A stretch of DNA of 64,000 nt, from positions 186,001 to 250,000 of the forward strand of contig NZ_JAPYPG010000004.1 in NCBI RefSeq assembly GCF_029937755.1, read 5' to 3'. The position numbers and the translations under genes are program-made. Positions 34,786 through 42,166 of this stretch are shown here, piece by piece. Under the pieces are notes generated by a model, which did not search any database, was not told the origin of the DNA, and worked only from the letters and a program-made list of their open reading frames with translations. Within the stretch, counting starts at the first letter, position 1; each line of letters starts with the position of its first letter. Source of the DNA: Henriciella sp. GTDB taxonomy: Bacteria > Pseudomonadota > Alphaproteobacteria > Caulobacterales > Hyphomonadaceae.

Positions 34786-34809
34786 AGCGCCCCGGCCGGG
34801 GCGCTTTTT
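34786..34809. terminator. Bidirectional intrinsic terminator after the ect operon
   Basis: Ten-base perfect arms AGCGCCCCGG / CCGGGGCGCT (34786-34805), followed by T5 on the plus strand and preceded by A4 (T-run on the minus strand). It separates the convergent symporter gene (end 34761) and S-formylglutathione hydrolase gene (end 34832) and should stop transcription from both. Confidence 0.9.
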
Positions 34810-34831
34810 GTTTGTGGCATCTGCGACGAGC

Positions 34832-35665
34832 CTAGGCGTAAAGCGCTTTGGCGTGGTGCATGATGTGATCGTCCATGAAGGTCGAGATGAAATAATAGGA
34901 ATGGTCGTAGCCGGGCCGCATGCGGATGGCGAGCGGCTGCCCGGCTTCGCGGCAGGCTTCCTCGAACAGGCGCGGCTTCAGCTGCTCCTCCAGGAACTGG
35001 TCGTCCTCGCCCTGATCGATCAGGATGGTGGTCTCCAGCTGCTGCTGCTTGACGAGCTCACAGGCGTCATACGCCTTCCAGGCGGCTTCGTCGTCGCCGA
35101 GATAGGCCTTGAACGCCTTCTCGCCCCACGGCACCTGGCTCGGCGCAGCGATCGGCGCGAAGGCCGACACACTGCGGAAGTGGCCCGGGTTCTTCAGCGC
35201 CAGTGTCAGCGCGCCATGGCCGCCCATGGAGTGGCCGAAAATGGACTGACGGCGCATGTCGGCGGCGAAGTTGGACCGGATGATGGAGGGCAGTTCCTCC
35301 ATCACATACTGGTCCATCTTATAGTGCTTGGCCCACGGATCCTCGGTGGCCGTGAGATAGAAGCCGGCGCCCTGACCAAGGTCATAGGCCTCGTCGTCGG
35401 CCACCTTGTCGCCGCGCGGGCTTGTATCCGGCGCAACGATCATGACGCCAAGTTCAGACGCCTTGCGCTGCAGGCCCGACTTTTCCATGACATTGGCCCA
35501 GGTGCAGGTCAGGCCCGACAGGTACCACAGCACCGGGACGGGTTCTTCGGCGGCCTGCGGCGGCTCGAAGACGGCGAAACGCATGGAGCAGTCCAGGGTC
35601 TCGCTGTCATGGTCGTGTACGCTCAGGTCCCCGCCGAAGCAGGTCCATTCCGATACAGTTTGCAA
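34832..35665 (-). CDS. fghA: S-formylglutathione hydrolase
   Basis: 277-residue esterase hydrolysing S-formylglutathione to formate and glutathione, the second step of formaldehyde detoxification; the matching dehydrogenase is at 38271. Motifs: WYLSGLTCTWANVMEKSG, APDTSPRG, FGHSMGGHGALTLALKNPGHFRSVSAFAPI (nucleophile Ser) and GYDHSYYFISTFMDDHI (catalytic His). The start is TTG 35665, with GGAAG 5 bases upstream; the next in-frame ATG would remove conserved N-terminal sequence. Length is typical. Confidence 0.93.
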   Translation of the reverse strand: MQTVSEWTCFGGDLSVHDHDSETLDCSMRFAVFEPPQAAEEPVPVLWYLSGLTCTWANVMEKSGLQRKASELGVMIVAPDTSPRGDKVADDEAYDLGQGAGFYLTATEDPWAKHYKMDQYVMEELPSIIRSNFAADMRRQSIFGHSMGGHGALTLALKNPGHFRSVSAFAPIAAPSQVPWGEKAFKAYLGDDEAAWKAYDACELVKQQQLETTILIDQGEDDQFLEEQLKPRLFEEACREAGQPLAIRMRPGYDHSYYFISTFMDDHIMHHAKALYA

Positions 35666-35754
35666 GTCACTTCCTTTCTTTCGTCAGATCCGTCAGATGC
35701 GGGTCTAACATAGGTGGATGGTGTTTGGCACATCGGCCTTTTCAAGGCCGAAGG

Positions 35755-36093
35755 CTAACGGCTGCGAGGCTCGCCATTGCGCCAGTAGCTGTCGCCGGTG
35801 CGCTCATCGATATAGAAATACCGCTGCGCGCGCTCGTCGAAGTAGAGTTCACTCTGGTAGCGGCCATTGTGATAGGCGGTATCGGCATAGCGGCCATCAT
35901 TGTAGCGCCCATCATTATAAGGGCCCTCATTATGGCGGCCGTCGCGATACGGGTCGTTGGCGTAGCGGCCATCCTGCTGATAAGGCGCATCACCATAGCC
36001 GGCTTGGGTGCGCTGCTGGACAGGTGGCTGCACGGCGCAGCCGGCAAGCGTAAGTGTTGTCGCCGCAGCGAGGCAGATTGTTGCGAGTTTCAT
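35755..36093 (-). CDS. Small lipoprotein with DGRY repeats
   Basis: 112 residues from ATG 36093, preceded by GGAAGGAAG. Lipoprotein signal MKLATICLAAATTLTLAGC. The middle is a degenerate tandem repeat of a 5-10-residue unit (YANDPYRDGRHNEGPYNDGRY, NDGRYADTAYHNGRY); the C-terminus (SELYFDERAQRYFYIDERTGDSYWRNGE) resembles tyrosine-rich envelope stress proteins. A perfect EcfG-type promoter lies upstream at 36131-36156. I do not recognise the family. It is probably an envelope protein made under general stress. Confidence 0.7.
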   Translation of the reverse strand: MKLATICLAAATTLTLAGCAVQPPVQQRTQAGYGDAPYQQDGRYANDPYRDGRHNEGPYNDGRYNDGRYADTAYHNGRYQSELYFDERAQRYFYIDERTGDSYWRNGEPRSR

Positions 36094-36130
36094 CTCAGGC
36101 GCTTCCTTCCGTTCTGGGTGGCACCAGAGA

Positions 36131-36156
36131 AACGGAGAAACGCCGTTAACTGTTCC
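36131..36156 (-). promoter_or_regulatory. EcfG-type promoter for the DGRY-repeat lipoprotein
   Basis: On the minus strand: GGAAC (36156-36152), 17 bases, CGTT (36134-36131), an exact GGAAC-N17-CGTT match. The predicted transcript begins near 36124, about 30 bases before the lipoprotein ATG, leaving room for its GGAAGG ribosome site. Orientation and distance are as expected for a functional promoter. Confidence 0.65.
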
Positions 36157-36172
36157 GCGAGGGGTGGGACCC

Positions 36173-36493
36173 CTACTCGTTGCGCAGATTGTCGGCCTCG
36201 ACCTGCACGGCCTCGTCGCGATTGTGATCGGCGCACGGGATGACGCGCACATCATAGGCAAAAGGCTCATCCTTCTTGCCCTGTTTGGCGGGCGTGAGGT
36301 GAACCTCGACATTTTCCTCGATCTTGAAGCCGATCTGGTTGCCGACCTCGCACAGCACATCGACAGCCTGTTCCACCGATTCCCCCCAGACCTTCATCGA
36401 CATGACGGCAGGCCCCACAACGCCGTCCGGTATCTGGTGATCCTCGACGGTATCGCCACCGGCGACGAGTGAAAAATGCTTGAAGTCGGCCAT
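36173..36493 (-). CDS. Conserved hypothetical protein
   Basis: 106 residues with normal coding character and no signal peptide or membrane helix. Alternates beta-like and charged segments (MADFKHFSLVAGGDTVEDHQIPDGVVGPAVMSMKVWGESV, VEVHLTPAKQGKKDEPFAYDVRVIPC). I do not recognise the family. It is oriented divergently from the GST gene at 36550 across a 56-base gap and lies upstream of the DGRY lipoprotein gene, which has its own promoter. Likely a small cytosolic protein. Confidence 0.6.
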   Translation of the reverse strand: MADFKHFSLVAGGDTVEDHQIPDGVVGPAVMSMKVWGESVEQAVDVLCEVGNQIGFKIEENVEVHLTPAKQGKKDEPFAYDVRVIPCADHNRDEAVQVEADNLRNE

Positions 36494-36549
36494 GAAATCC
36501 CTTTCGTGCTCGCCAAGACATAAGGACGCAAAAGGGAGAGTCCAAGCGG

Positions 36550-37644
36550 ATGACTGGTTACACGCTCTATGGCGCGGAAGTGAGCTATTTCACCGGCAAG
36601 GCCCGGGCCTATCTCGACTGGCGCGGCGTCGATTATGAGGAAAAGACCGCGACGCAGGATGTCTACAAGCAGATCATCCTGCCCAATGTCGGCTGGCCGG
36701 TCATTCCGGTCGCGACGATGCCGGATGGGACCGTGGTGCAGGACACCGCCGACATCATGGCCGAGGTGGAGCGCCGCGAACCGAACGACCCACCGGCCTG
36801 GCCGGAGGCCCCGCTGCAGCGCTTTGTGGCCGAGCTGCTGCACCTCTATGGCGATGAGTGGCTGGTTATCCCCGCCATGCACTATCGCTGGACCTATAAT
36901 GAGGACTGGGCCTACGCGGAGTTCGGCGCGCTGTCTGCGCCCGATCTGTCACCGGAAGAACAGTACCAGCTCGGCAAGAAGAATGGCGCGCGCTTCAAGG
37001 GCGCGCTGCCGGTACTCGGCGTGAGCGAGACGACGATCCCGGGGATCGAGCGCAGCTATGAGGCCTTCCTCACGGACGTCTCCCGCCATCTTGAGGAATA
37101 TCCCTATCTCCTCGGCGGGCGGCCCTGTCTGGCGGATTTTGCCTTTTACGGCCCGCTCTACGCCCACCTCTACCGCGATCCGACCTCCGGCGAGCTGATG
37201 AAGCGTGTGGCACCGAAGGTCGCCCAATGGGTCGAGCGGATGCAGGCCGGCGGCAAGGAGGGCGACGGTAGGCTGCTAGCCGATGATACCATTCCGGAAA
37301 CGCTGAAGCCCATCCTGTCGCGTCTGATGCGCGAAGCCCTGCCAGCCCTGGCGCAGATCAATGACCTGTTCGCCAGCTGGGCCGCACAGGCTGGCCCCGG
37401 CGCGCGCGTACCGCGGGCACTGGGCGACATCACCATCGAGATCGAAGGGCATGAGGGCCCGGCCAAGGCGCGCAGCTTCCCGCTCTGGCGCCTGCAGGCC
37501 GCGCTCGATGTCTATGAGGCCATGGACGCCGACACAAAGGCACGCGCTGACGCGTTGCTTGAGCGGGTCGGCGGGCAGGCGCTGAAGGATTTCCGGCTTC
37601 CGGCACGGTTGAAGCGCGAAAACTGTCAGGTCGTTCTGGCCTGA
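36550..37644 (+). CDS. Glutathione S-transferase-like protein, long form (paralogue of 4984-6018)
   Basis: 364 residues. GST N-terminal domain (YTLYGAEVSYFTGKARAYLDWRGVDYEEKT, VPVATMPDGTVVQDTADIMAEVE) and helical C-terminal domain with YLLGGRPCLADFAFYGPLYAHLY. Shares its extended length and several blocks (GDEWLVIPAMHYRW, GVSETTIPGIERSYEAF) with the GST between the two sulfatases. Both carry an extra C-terminal region of about 120 residues beyond a normal GST. Lies near formaldehyde-glutathione genes, so a glutathione-dependent role fits; the substrate is unknown. Confidence 0.8.
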   Translation: MTGYTLYGAEVSYFTGKARAYLDWRGVDYEEKTATQDVYKQIILPNVGWPVIPVATMPDGTVVQDTADIMAEVERREPNDPPAWPEAPLQRFVAELLHLYGDEWLVIPAMHYRWTYNEDWAYAEFGALSAPDLSPEEQYQLGKKNGARFKGALPVLGVSETTIPGIERSYEAFLTDVSRHLEEYPYLLGGRPCLADFAFYGPLYAHLYRDPTSGELMKRVAPKVAQWVERMQAGGKEGDGRLLADDTIPETLKPILSRLMREALPALAQINDLFASWAAQAGPGARVPRALGDITIEIEGHEGPAKARSFPLWRLQAALDVYEAMDADTKARADALLERVGGQALKDFRLPARLKRENCQVVLA

Positions 37645-37706
37645 TCACCGGCTCGTGATTGAACGGCCAGAGGCGTGCGGCGTTCGTAAGCGAAAGGAGC
37701 TTGCGA

Positions 37707-37871
37707 ATGTCAGACCTCATCAATGCCCGAAAGAAATCTGTCGTCTTCTACGCCATGATCCTGCTGGGTGCGATCATGATCGCGCTCGGCGTGGCGCCTG
37801 CGCCAAACATTCTGCCGCCGCCCATCGTGACGGGACTCGGCTTCTGGGTGCTGGCCTGGGGCGTAAAATAA
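37707..37871 (+). CDS. Small membrane protein
   Basis: 54 residues from ATG 37707, preceded by AAAGGAGC. One or two hydrophobic segments (KKSVVFYAMILLGAIMIALGVAPAP, PPPIVTGLGFWVLAWGVK) with a short charged N-terminus (SDLINARKK). No family recognised. Good ribosome site and clean two-helix pattern argue that it is expressed. It converges on the VOC-family gene at 37878. Confidence 0.6.
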   Translation: MSDLINARKKSVVFYAMILLGAIMIALGVAPAPNILPPPIVTGLGFWVLAWGVK

Positions 37872-37877
37872 GCGGCA

Positions 37878-38255
37878 CTAGGACCGGCAGAGCGCACAGA
37901 GCTTGTTGCCGTCCGGATCGCGCAGATAGGCGAGGTAGAGCTTCTGGCCGCCGCCTTCGCGCCAACCCGGTGGGTCTTCGATCGGTTTACCGCCCGCCGC
38001 GGCTCCCGCCTTATGCCAGGCATCGGCTTCTTCGGGGGATTTCATCGCGAACCCGATCGTCATGCCATTGCCGTGCGTCGCCGGCTCGCCGTCAATCGGC
38101 TTGGTGACCAGGAACACGGCGCCATTGTGAATGTAGACGACCCGCCCCTTGGGATCCACGACCCCAGGCTTGCCGCCCACCGCGCCAAACAACGCGTCAT
38201 AAAACGTCCTGGCTTTGTCGAGGTCGTTCGAGCCGACCATCATGTGACTGAACAT
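37878..38255 (-). CDS. VOC/glyoxalase-family protein
   Basis: 125 residues, one glyoxalase-like domain pair: MFSHMMVGSNDLDKARTFYDALFGAVGGKPGVVDPKGRVVYIHNGAVFLVTKP and the second half MTIGFAMKSPEEADAWHKAGAAAGGKPIEDPPG...YLAYLRDPDGNKLCALCR. His4 (in FSHMMVG) and later acidic residues could bind metal. It follows the formaldehyde dehydrogenase gene by 15 bases on the same strand, so a detoxification role is plausible. Exact reaction unknown. Confidence 0.82.
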   Translation of the reverse strand: MFSHMMVGSNDLDKARTFYDALFGAVGGKPGVVDPKGRVVYIHNGAVFLVTKPIDGEPATHGNGMTIGFAMKSPEEADAWHKAGAAAGGKPIEDPPGWREGGGQKLYLAYLRDPDGNKLCALCRS

Positions 38256-38270
38256 CTTCAGGTCTTCCTC

Positions 38271-39380
38271 CTAGTAAACCACCACGCTCCGGATGCTTTC
38301 CCCCGCATGCATCAGGTCGAAGCCCTTGTTGATGTCTTCGAGCTTGAGGACGTGGGTGATCATCGGGTCGATCTCGATCTTGCCCTTCATGTACCACTCG
38401 ACGATCTTCGGCACATCCGTGCGGCCCCTTGCGCCGCCGAAGGCCGAGCCCTTCCAGACACGGCCCGTCACAAGCTGGAAGGGGCGCGTCGAGATTTCCT
38501 TGCCGGCTTCGGCCACGCCGATGATGATGCTCTCGCCCCAGCCGCGATGGCAGCATTCGAGCGCCTGGCGCATCACCTCGGTATTGCCGGTGCAGTCAAA
38601 GGAATAGTCCGCGCCGCCGCCGGTCAGCTCGACCAGGTGGGAGACGATATCCCCGGAGATCTCCTTCGGATTGACGAAATGGGTCATGCCGAACCGGCGG
38701 CCCCATTCTTCCTTGTCCGGGTTGATGTCGACACCGACAATCATGTCCGCACCGACCATCTTTGCGCCCTGGATCACGTTGAGACCAATACCGCCAAGGC
38801 CGAAGACGACCACGTTCGAGCCGGGCGTGACTTTCGCCGTGTTCACCACCGCGCCGACACCCGTCGTCACGCCGCAGCCGACATAGCAGGTCTTGTCGAA
38901 AGGCGCTTCCGGGTCGATTTTCGCAACCGCGATCTCCGGCAGGACGGTGAAGTTCGAGAAGGTCGAGCAGCCCATATAGTGGTGGATGGGCTTGCCCTTG
39001 TAGGAGAAGCGGGTTGTGCCATCGGGCATCAGGCCCTTGCCCTGCGTGGCGCGGATCGCGGTGCAGAGATTGGTCTTGCCCGACAGGCAGCTTTTGCACT
39101 GGCGGCATTCCGGCGTGTAGAGCGGGATGACATGGTCGCCCGGCTTCACGCTGGTGACACCCGCACCAACCTCGCGCACGACACCTGCGCCCTCATGGCC
39201 GAGCACGGACGGGAAGATGCCTTCGCTGTCGAGCCCATCGAGGGTGTAGGCATCCGTGTGACAGATGCCGGTCGCCATGATTTCAACCAGCACCTCGCCC
39301 GCTTTCGGGCCCTCAAGATCCAGTTCAACGATCTCCAGCGGTTTCTTGGCTTCAAAGGCGACAGCGGCACGGGTTTTCAT
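38271..39380 (-). CDS. frmA: S-(hydroxymethyl)glutathione dehydrogenase / class III alcohol dehydrogenase
   Basis: 369 residues from ATG 39380 ([34 protein letters not shown]), the exact family start; the open frame extends upstream without similarity. Oxidises the formaldehyde-glutathione adduct with NAD. Catalytic zinc: [11 protein letters not shown] and GHEGAGVV; structural zinc: [15 protein letters not shown]; coenzyme site: [21 protein letters not shown]. Pairs functionally with the S-formylglutathione hydrolase at 34832. Likely co-transcribed with the VOC gene. Confidence 0.95.
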   Translation of the reverse strand: MKTRAAVAFEAKKPLEIVELDLEGPKAGEVLVEIMATGICHTDAYTLDGLDSEGIFPSVLGHEGAGVVREVGAGVTSVKPGDHVIPLYTPECRQCKSCLSGKTNLCTAIRATQGKGLMPDGTTRFSYKGKPIHHYMGCSTFSNFTVLPEIAVAKIDPEAPFDKTCYVGCGVTTGVGAVVNTAKVTPGSNVVVFGLGGIGLNVIQGAKMVGADMIVGVDINPDKEEWGRRFGMTHFVNPKEISGDIVSHLVELTGGGADYSFDCTGNTEVMRQALECCHRGWGESIIIGVAEAGKEISTRPFQLVTGRVWKGSAFGGARGRTDVPKIVEWYMKGKIEIDPMITHVLKLEDINKGFDLMHAGESIRSVVVY

Positions 39381-39525
39381 CGGGAGGGTCCTTCCTGCAT
39401 GGGCATGTTTGGCGGAACATGTCGCGCGCCTCGCGCGGGGGCAAGGGGGCGCTGAAAAAACTGCACACTGCCCGCCAAGACCCACGGAGATGAAAAGAAT
39501 TTAAGGTCTGCATGTGAGGCCATTC

Positions 39526-39551
39526 GGAACGTCGAGGCGGTGCAAACCGTT
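39526..39551 (+). promoter_or_regulatory. EcfG-type promoter for the PRC-barrel lipoprotein
   Basis: GGAAC (39526-39530), 17-base spacer, CGTT (39548-39551), exact match to the alphaproteobacterial general-stress promoter. Start of transcription would be near 39558, leaving a leader of about 27 bases with an AAGGAG ribosome site before ATG 39585. Confidence 0.7.
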
Positions 39552-39584
39552 TAGTGTGTCGGAATGATCCAGAAGGAGACCGAC

Positions 39585-40445
39585 ATGAAGAATCTCATGA
39601 TGACTGCTGCCGCGTCTGCCCTGATGTTCGGCATGGCCGCCTGTTCGCAGGCGTCTGACGATATCGAGATGGGCGACGCCAATTACGGCGAAACGCAAAC
39701 CGCCCAGAACACTCAGGGCGACATGGCCGATGACAATGAATTGGTCGAGGACACCGAAGCCCTCGGCGACGTCAGCGACCATCCGGGTGCCACTGATGGT
39801 GCCGAGAATATGGGCGCTGTCTTTCTTGCCGAGAATGAACTGAGCGCCGAAGAAATGATGGGCGCCAAGGTTATTGGTTCGACGGGCGAAGACATCGCCA
39901 CTGTCGATGACCTGCTCATCAATGCCGATGGTGAAGTCGAATCCTTCATCTTCAAGAGCGGCGACTTTCTCGACGTGACCGGCGAAAAGGTTCATCTGCC
40001 CTATGACGAAGTCGACATCATGATGGCTGCCGACCAGGAACCGCGCTTCAGCGTTTCCATGACGGAAGAAGCCATTCAGAATGTTGCTGAATTCGAGCAG
40101 GACGGTCTGAATGATTACCGCCTCGCCTCGGAGATGATCGGCACGACCGCTTCGTTCATGAACTCCGATCAGGATGCCCGCATCCGCGACATCGTGGTCG
40201 ACGACGGTGGCACCGTTCAGTACGCCGTCATTTCCGACCCGCTGGGTGACGACCTTCGTCAGCTGAAGTTTGACCGTATCGAGGTCGAACAAGGTGACGG
40301 TGGTGGCATCGTGATCAATGCCTCAAAGGCCGATATGGAGACGATGCCGATGTTCTCCTACGAGCAGGAAACCGAGACCAGCTATGACAGCGACTCGATG
40401 GATAGCGACGTGGAAGACGACTCTGACATGACCACGCCGCAATAA
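39585..40445 (+). CDS. Acidic lipoprotein with two PRC-barrel-like domains
   Basis: 286 residues from ATG 39585 (ribosome site AAGGAG). Lipoprotein-type signal MKNLMMTAAASALMFGMAAC. After an acidic linker there are two PRC-barrel-like modules: about residues 90-150 (ELSAEEMMGAKVIGSTGEDIATVDDLLINADGEVESFIF) and about 180-245 (YRLASEMIGTTASFMNSDQDARIRDIVVDDGGTVQYAVI). The tail is strongly acidic with Asp/Ser repeats. PRC-barrel stress proteins are common in halotolerant and stress-responsive alphaproteobacteria, and the EcfG-type promoter supports a stress role. An intrinsic terminator follows at 40473. Confidence 0.8.
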   Translation: MKNLMMTAAASALMFGMAACSQASDDIEMGDANYGETQTAQNTQGDMADDNELVEDTEALGDVSDHPGATDGAENMGAVFLAENELSAEEMMGAKVIGSTGEDIATVDDLLINADGEVESFIFKSGDFLDVTGEKVHLPYDEVDIMMAADQEPRFSVSMTEEAIQNVAEFEQDGLNDYRLASEMIGTTASFMNSDQDARIRDIVVDDGGTVQYAVISDPLGDDLRQLKFDRIEVEQGDGGGIVINASKADMETMPMFSYEQETETSYDSDSMDSDVEDDSDMTTPQ

Positions 40446-40472
40446 GGCAAGCTCGCCTTGCGATACCGGGAG

Positions 40473-40500
40473 AGCCGGCCCCACCGTGGGCCGGCTTTCT
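40473..40500 (+). terminator. Intrinsic terminator after the PRC-barrel gene
   Basis: Nine-base perfect arms AGCCGGCCC (40473-40481) and GGGCCGGCT (40488-40496) with a 6-base loop, followed by TTCTT. It lies 28 bases past the PRC-barrel stop. Confidence 0.75.
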
Positions 40501-40534
40501 TGTGCGTGGCATCCTCGGTATCAGGCCGCAAAGA

Positions 40535-40566
40535 AAAAGCCCTCCCGTTGACGCGGGAGGGCTTTT
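40535..40566. terminator. Bidirectional intrinsic terminator before mlaC
   Basis: Thirteen-base perfect arms AAAAGCCCTCCCG (40535-40547) and CGGGAGGGCTTTT (40554-40566), A/T-flanked on both sides. It would terminate the minus-strand mlaA-mlaC operon (ending 40590) and any readthrough from the PRC-barrel gene. Confidence 0.9.
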
Positions 40567-40589
40567 CACATGTTGTCTAGGGTCGCGCC

Positions 40590-41210
40590 CTAGCGGCGCT
40601 CGGACTTCAGCTTCCGGGTCATGCTGTTGATCTTGTCAATCAGGGCATCGGCCGAACCATTGGTCCGGTCCAGAAGCGCCAGGAACTGGGCCCGCTGCTC
40701 GATGGCCAGCCAGATCAGGTTGCCCTCGATGTCGAGCGCCACATCGACGACCTGATATTCGCCGTTGCGGTGCAGGACCCGCCAGCGGACATTCATGTCG
40801 CGCCCGTCGGTGCGCGCGATCTTGGTGTCGACGATGGAATCGCTGGGCGAGCGGTCGGTGGAGCCTTCCACGACGACCTCATTGCCCCGATAGGCATCAA
40901 GCTCGGACTGATAAACGGCCAGCGCATAGGTGCGGAATGCATCCTGATAACGCTTGAGTTCCTCAGGCGAGAAGCGGTTCGCATATTTGCCGATCACGAA
41001 TTTCGAGACGGCATTGATATTGGCAAACTGCTCCATGTACCCGCTGAACAGCGAGGTTCTCTCCGCGCTGGAAAGGTCGGGATTGTTGAGCGAGTTGAGC
41101 ACTTCATTCGCATTTTGCTTCACGAAGCTCTCGGTCCGTTCATCGGCGTAAGCAGACGCAGGTACGACAGCAGCCGCCAATGCGGAAATAAGGAGGGTAC
41201 GCATTTTCAT
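40590..41210 (-). CDS. mlaC: MlaC-like periplasmic phospholipid-binding protein
   Basis: 206 residues from ATG 41210 (AGGA upstream, 4 bases after the mlaA stop). Signal peptide MKMRTLLISALAAAVVPASAYA. MlaC/Ttg2D family sequence: ESFVKQNANEVLNSLNN, NINAVSKFVIGKYANRFSPEELKRYQDAFRTYALAVYQSELDAYRG, and VRWRVLHRNGEYQVVDVALDIEGNLIWLAIEQRAQFLALLDR. Shuttles phospholipid between the outer-membrane MlaA complex and the inner-membrane Mla transporter; mlaA lies just upstream. Confidence 0.9.
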   Translation of the reverse strand: MKMRTLLISALAAAVVPASAYADERTESFVKQNANEVLNSLNNPDLSSAERTSLFSGYMEQFANINAVSKFVIGKYANRFSPEELKRYQDAFRTYALAVYQSELDAYRGNEVVVEGSTDRSPSDSIVDTKIARTDGRDMNVRWRVLHRNGEYQVVDVALDIEGNLIWLAIEQRAQFLALLDRTNGSADALIDKINSMTRKLKSERR

Positions 41211-41214
41211 CGTT

Positions 41215-42006
41215 TTATTCCTGTGGCTGGTCAGGCCCTGACTCTTCTTCTTCAAAGGCATCAAAATCATCGAAATCTGGCAAATCTTTGTAGGGATCGT
41301 CCTCAATTTCGCCATTTCTGATCGCGGCCTCCCGCTGTGAGGTGTAGGTGCGGCGCAGGGCGATATAGGGTTCGGGCTGGTCACGCAGCGTCTCGATCGT
41401 CTCGATCAGGCGCTCGCGCGTGGATATGGCACCGACGACCGCGCGTGTGACGCGAAATTCGTCATCGGTGATCGGTTCGTCGAATTCCGCATAGTTCAGC
41501 GGATCAAAGGCATTGTCGACGCCGCGACCGAAAGCATCCCGAAGGTTGCTCGGACCCATAAGCGGCAGCATCAGGAACGGGCCTTCATCGACACCCCAGA
41601 CACCAAGCGTCTGGCCGAAATCCTCGTCATGCTTGCTGACACCCAGGGTTGAGGCGACATCGAAGATCCCGACAACACCGACCGTCGTGTTGATGAGGAA
41701 CCGGCCGAATGTCTCACCGGACGCATCCGGGTTGCCCTGCAATATCGTGTTCGCAAAGACGACAGGCTGGCGCAGATTGGTGAGCACATTGCGCACGCCT
41801 TCGCGGAAAAGGCCCGGCGTGGCTACACGATAGGCCCGTGCGGCCGGCTCGATGGCTGCCTTGTCGACAACCTCGTTGAATTGATAGACGCCGCGATTCC
41901 ACCCTTCGAAAGGATCATAGACTTCCGTAGAGGCTGCGGACTGTTCTGTCGTTGCGCAGGCTGTCAGGGAGATCGCCGCAAGCGCGGCTGAAGCTGCAAA
42001 TTTCAT
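41215..42006 (-). CDS. mlaA: MlaA (VacJ) outer-membrane lipoprotein
   Basis: 263 residues from ATG 42006. Lipoprotein signal ending SLTAC. VacJ signature: YDPFEGWNRGVYQFNEVVDKAAIEPAARAYR, LTNLRQPVVFANTILQGNPDASGETFGRFLINTTVGVVGIFDVASTLG, and DFGQTLGVWGVDEGPFLMLPLMGPSNLRDAFGRGVD. Removes mislocalised phospholipids from the outer leaflet. The C-terminal 30 residues are acidic. An open frame upstream to 42060 lacks the signal peptide and is unlikely to be used. Operonic with mlaC. Confidence 0.93.
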   Translation of the reverse strand: MKFAASAALAAISLTACATTEQSAASTEVYDPFEGWNRGVYQFNEVVDKAAIEPAARAYRVATPGLFREGVRNVLTNLRQPVVFANTILQGNPDASGETFGRFLINTTVGVVGIFDVASTLGVSKHDEDFGQTLGVWGVDEGPFLMLPLMGPSNLRDAFGRGVDNAFDPLNYAEFDEPITDDEFRVTRAVVGAISTRERLIETIETLRDQPEPYIALRRTYTSQREAAIRNGEIEDDPYKDLPDFDDFDAFEEEESGPDQPQE

Positions 42007-42140
42007 AGTAAGGTCCGGTTTCTGGTAGGGCGATATGAGCAAACGGTAGGGCGCTTTCAATACTTAGCAATTTCGAATGACCGTTCTAATTTTTTGAAAG
42101 TGCTTTGCGTGCAACAGTCGCTCAAGACATGTTGCAAGAG

Positions 42141-42160
42141 ATATAAATGAATGTTTATAT
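42141..42160. promoter_or_regulatory. Perfect palindrome at the ArsR-methyltransferase gene start
   Basis: ATATAAA (42141-42147), six bases, TTTATAT (42154-42160). It overlaps a likely -10 region and ends 7 bases before the ATG at 42167. A second short palindrome, TGAACGTTCA, spans the start codon. Such AT-rich dyads are typical ArsR-family operators, so this is probably the autoregulatory site. No Shine-Dalgarno sequence is visible before the ATG. Confidence 0.5.
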
Positions 42161-42166
42161 GATAAT

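Noticed and set aside
39381-39525. Second EcfG-like GGAAC near 39415 upstream of frmA
   Set aside because: GGAAC is present on the plus strand, but no CGTT follows at 16-17 bases, and the orientation would not serve frmA.
42007-42166. Possible SAM or cobalamin riboswitch upstream of the metF-metH operon
   Set aside because: I looked for a B12-box-like element and for SAM-II type pairing. The leader is too short if transcription begins near the ATG, and no such structure is evident; a protein regulator (ArsR-methyltransferase) is more likely.
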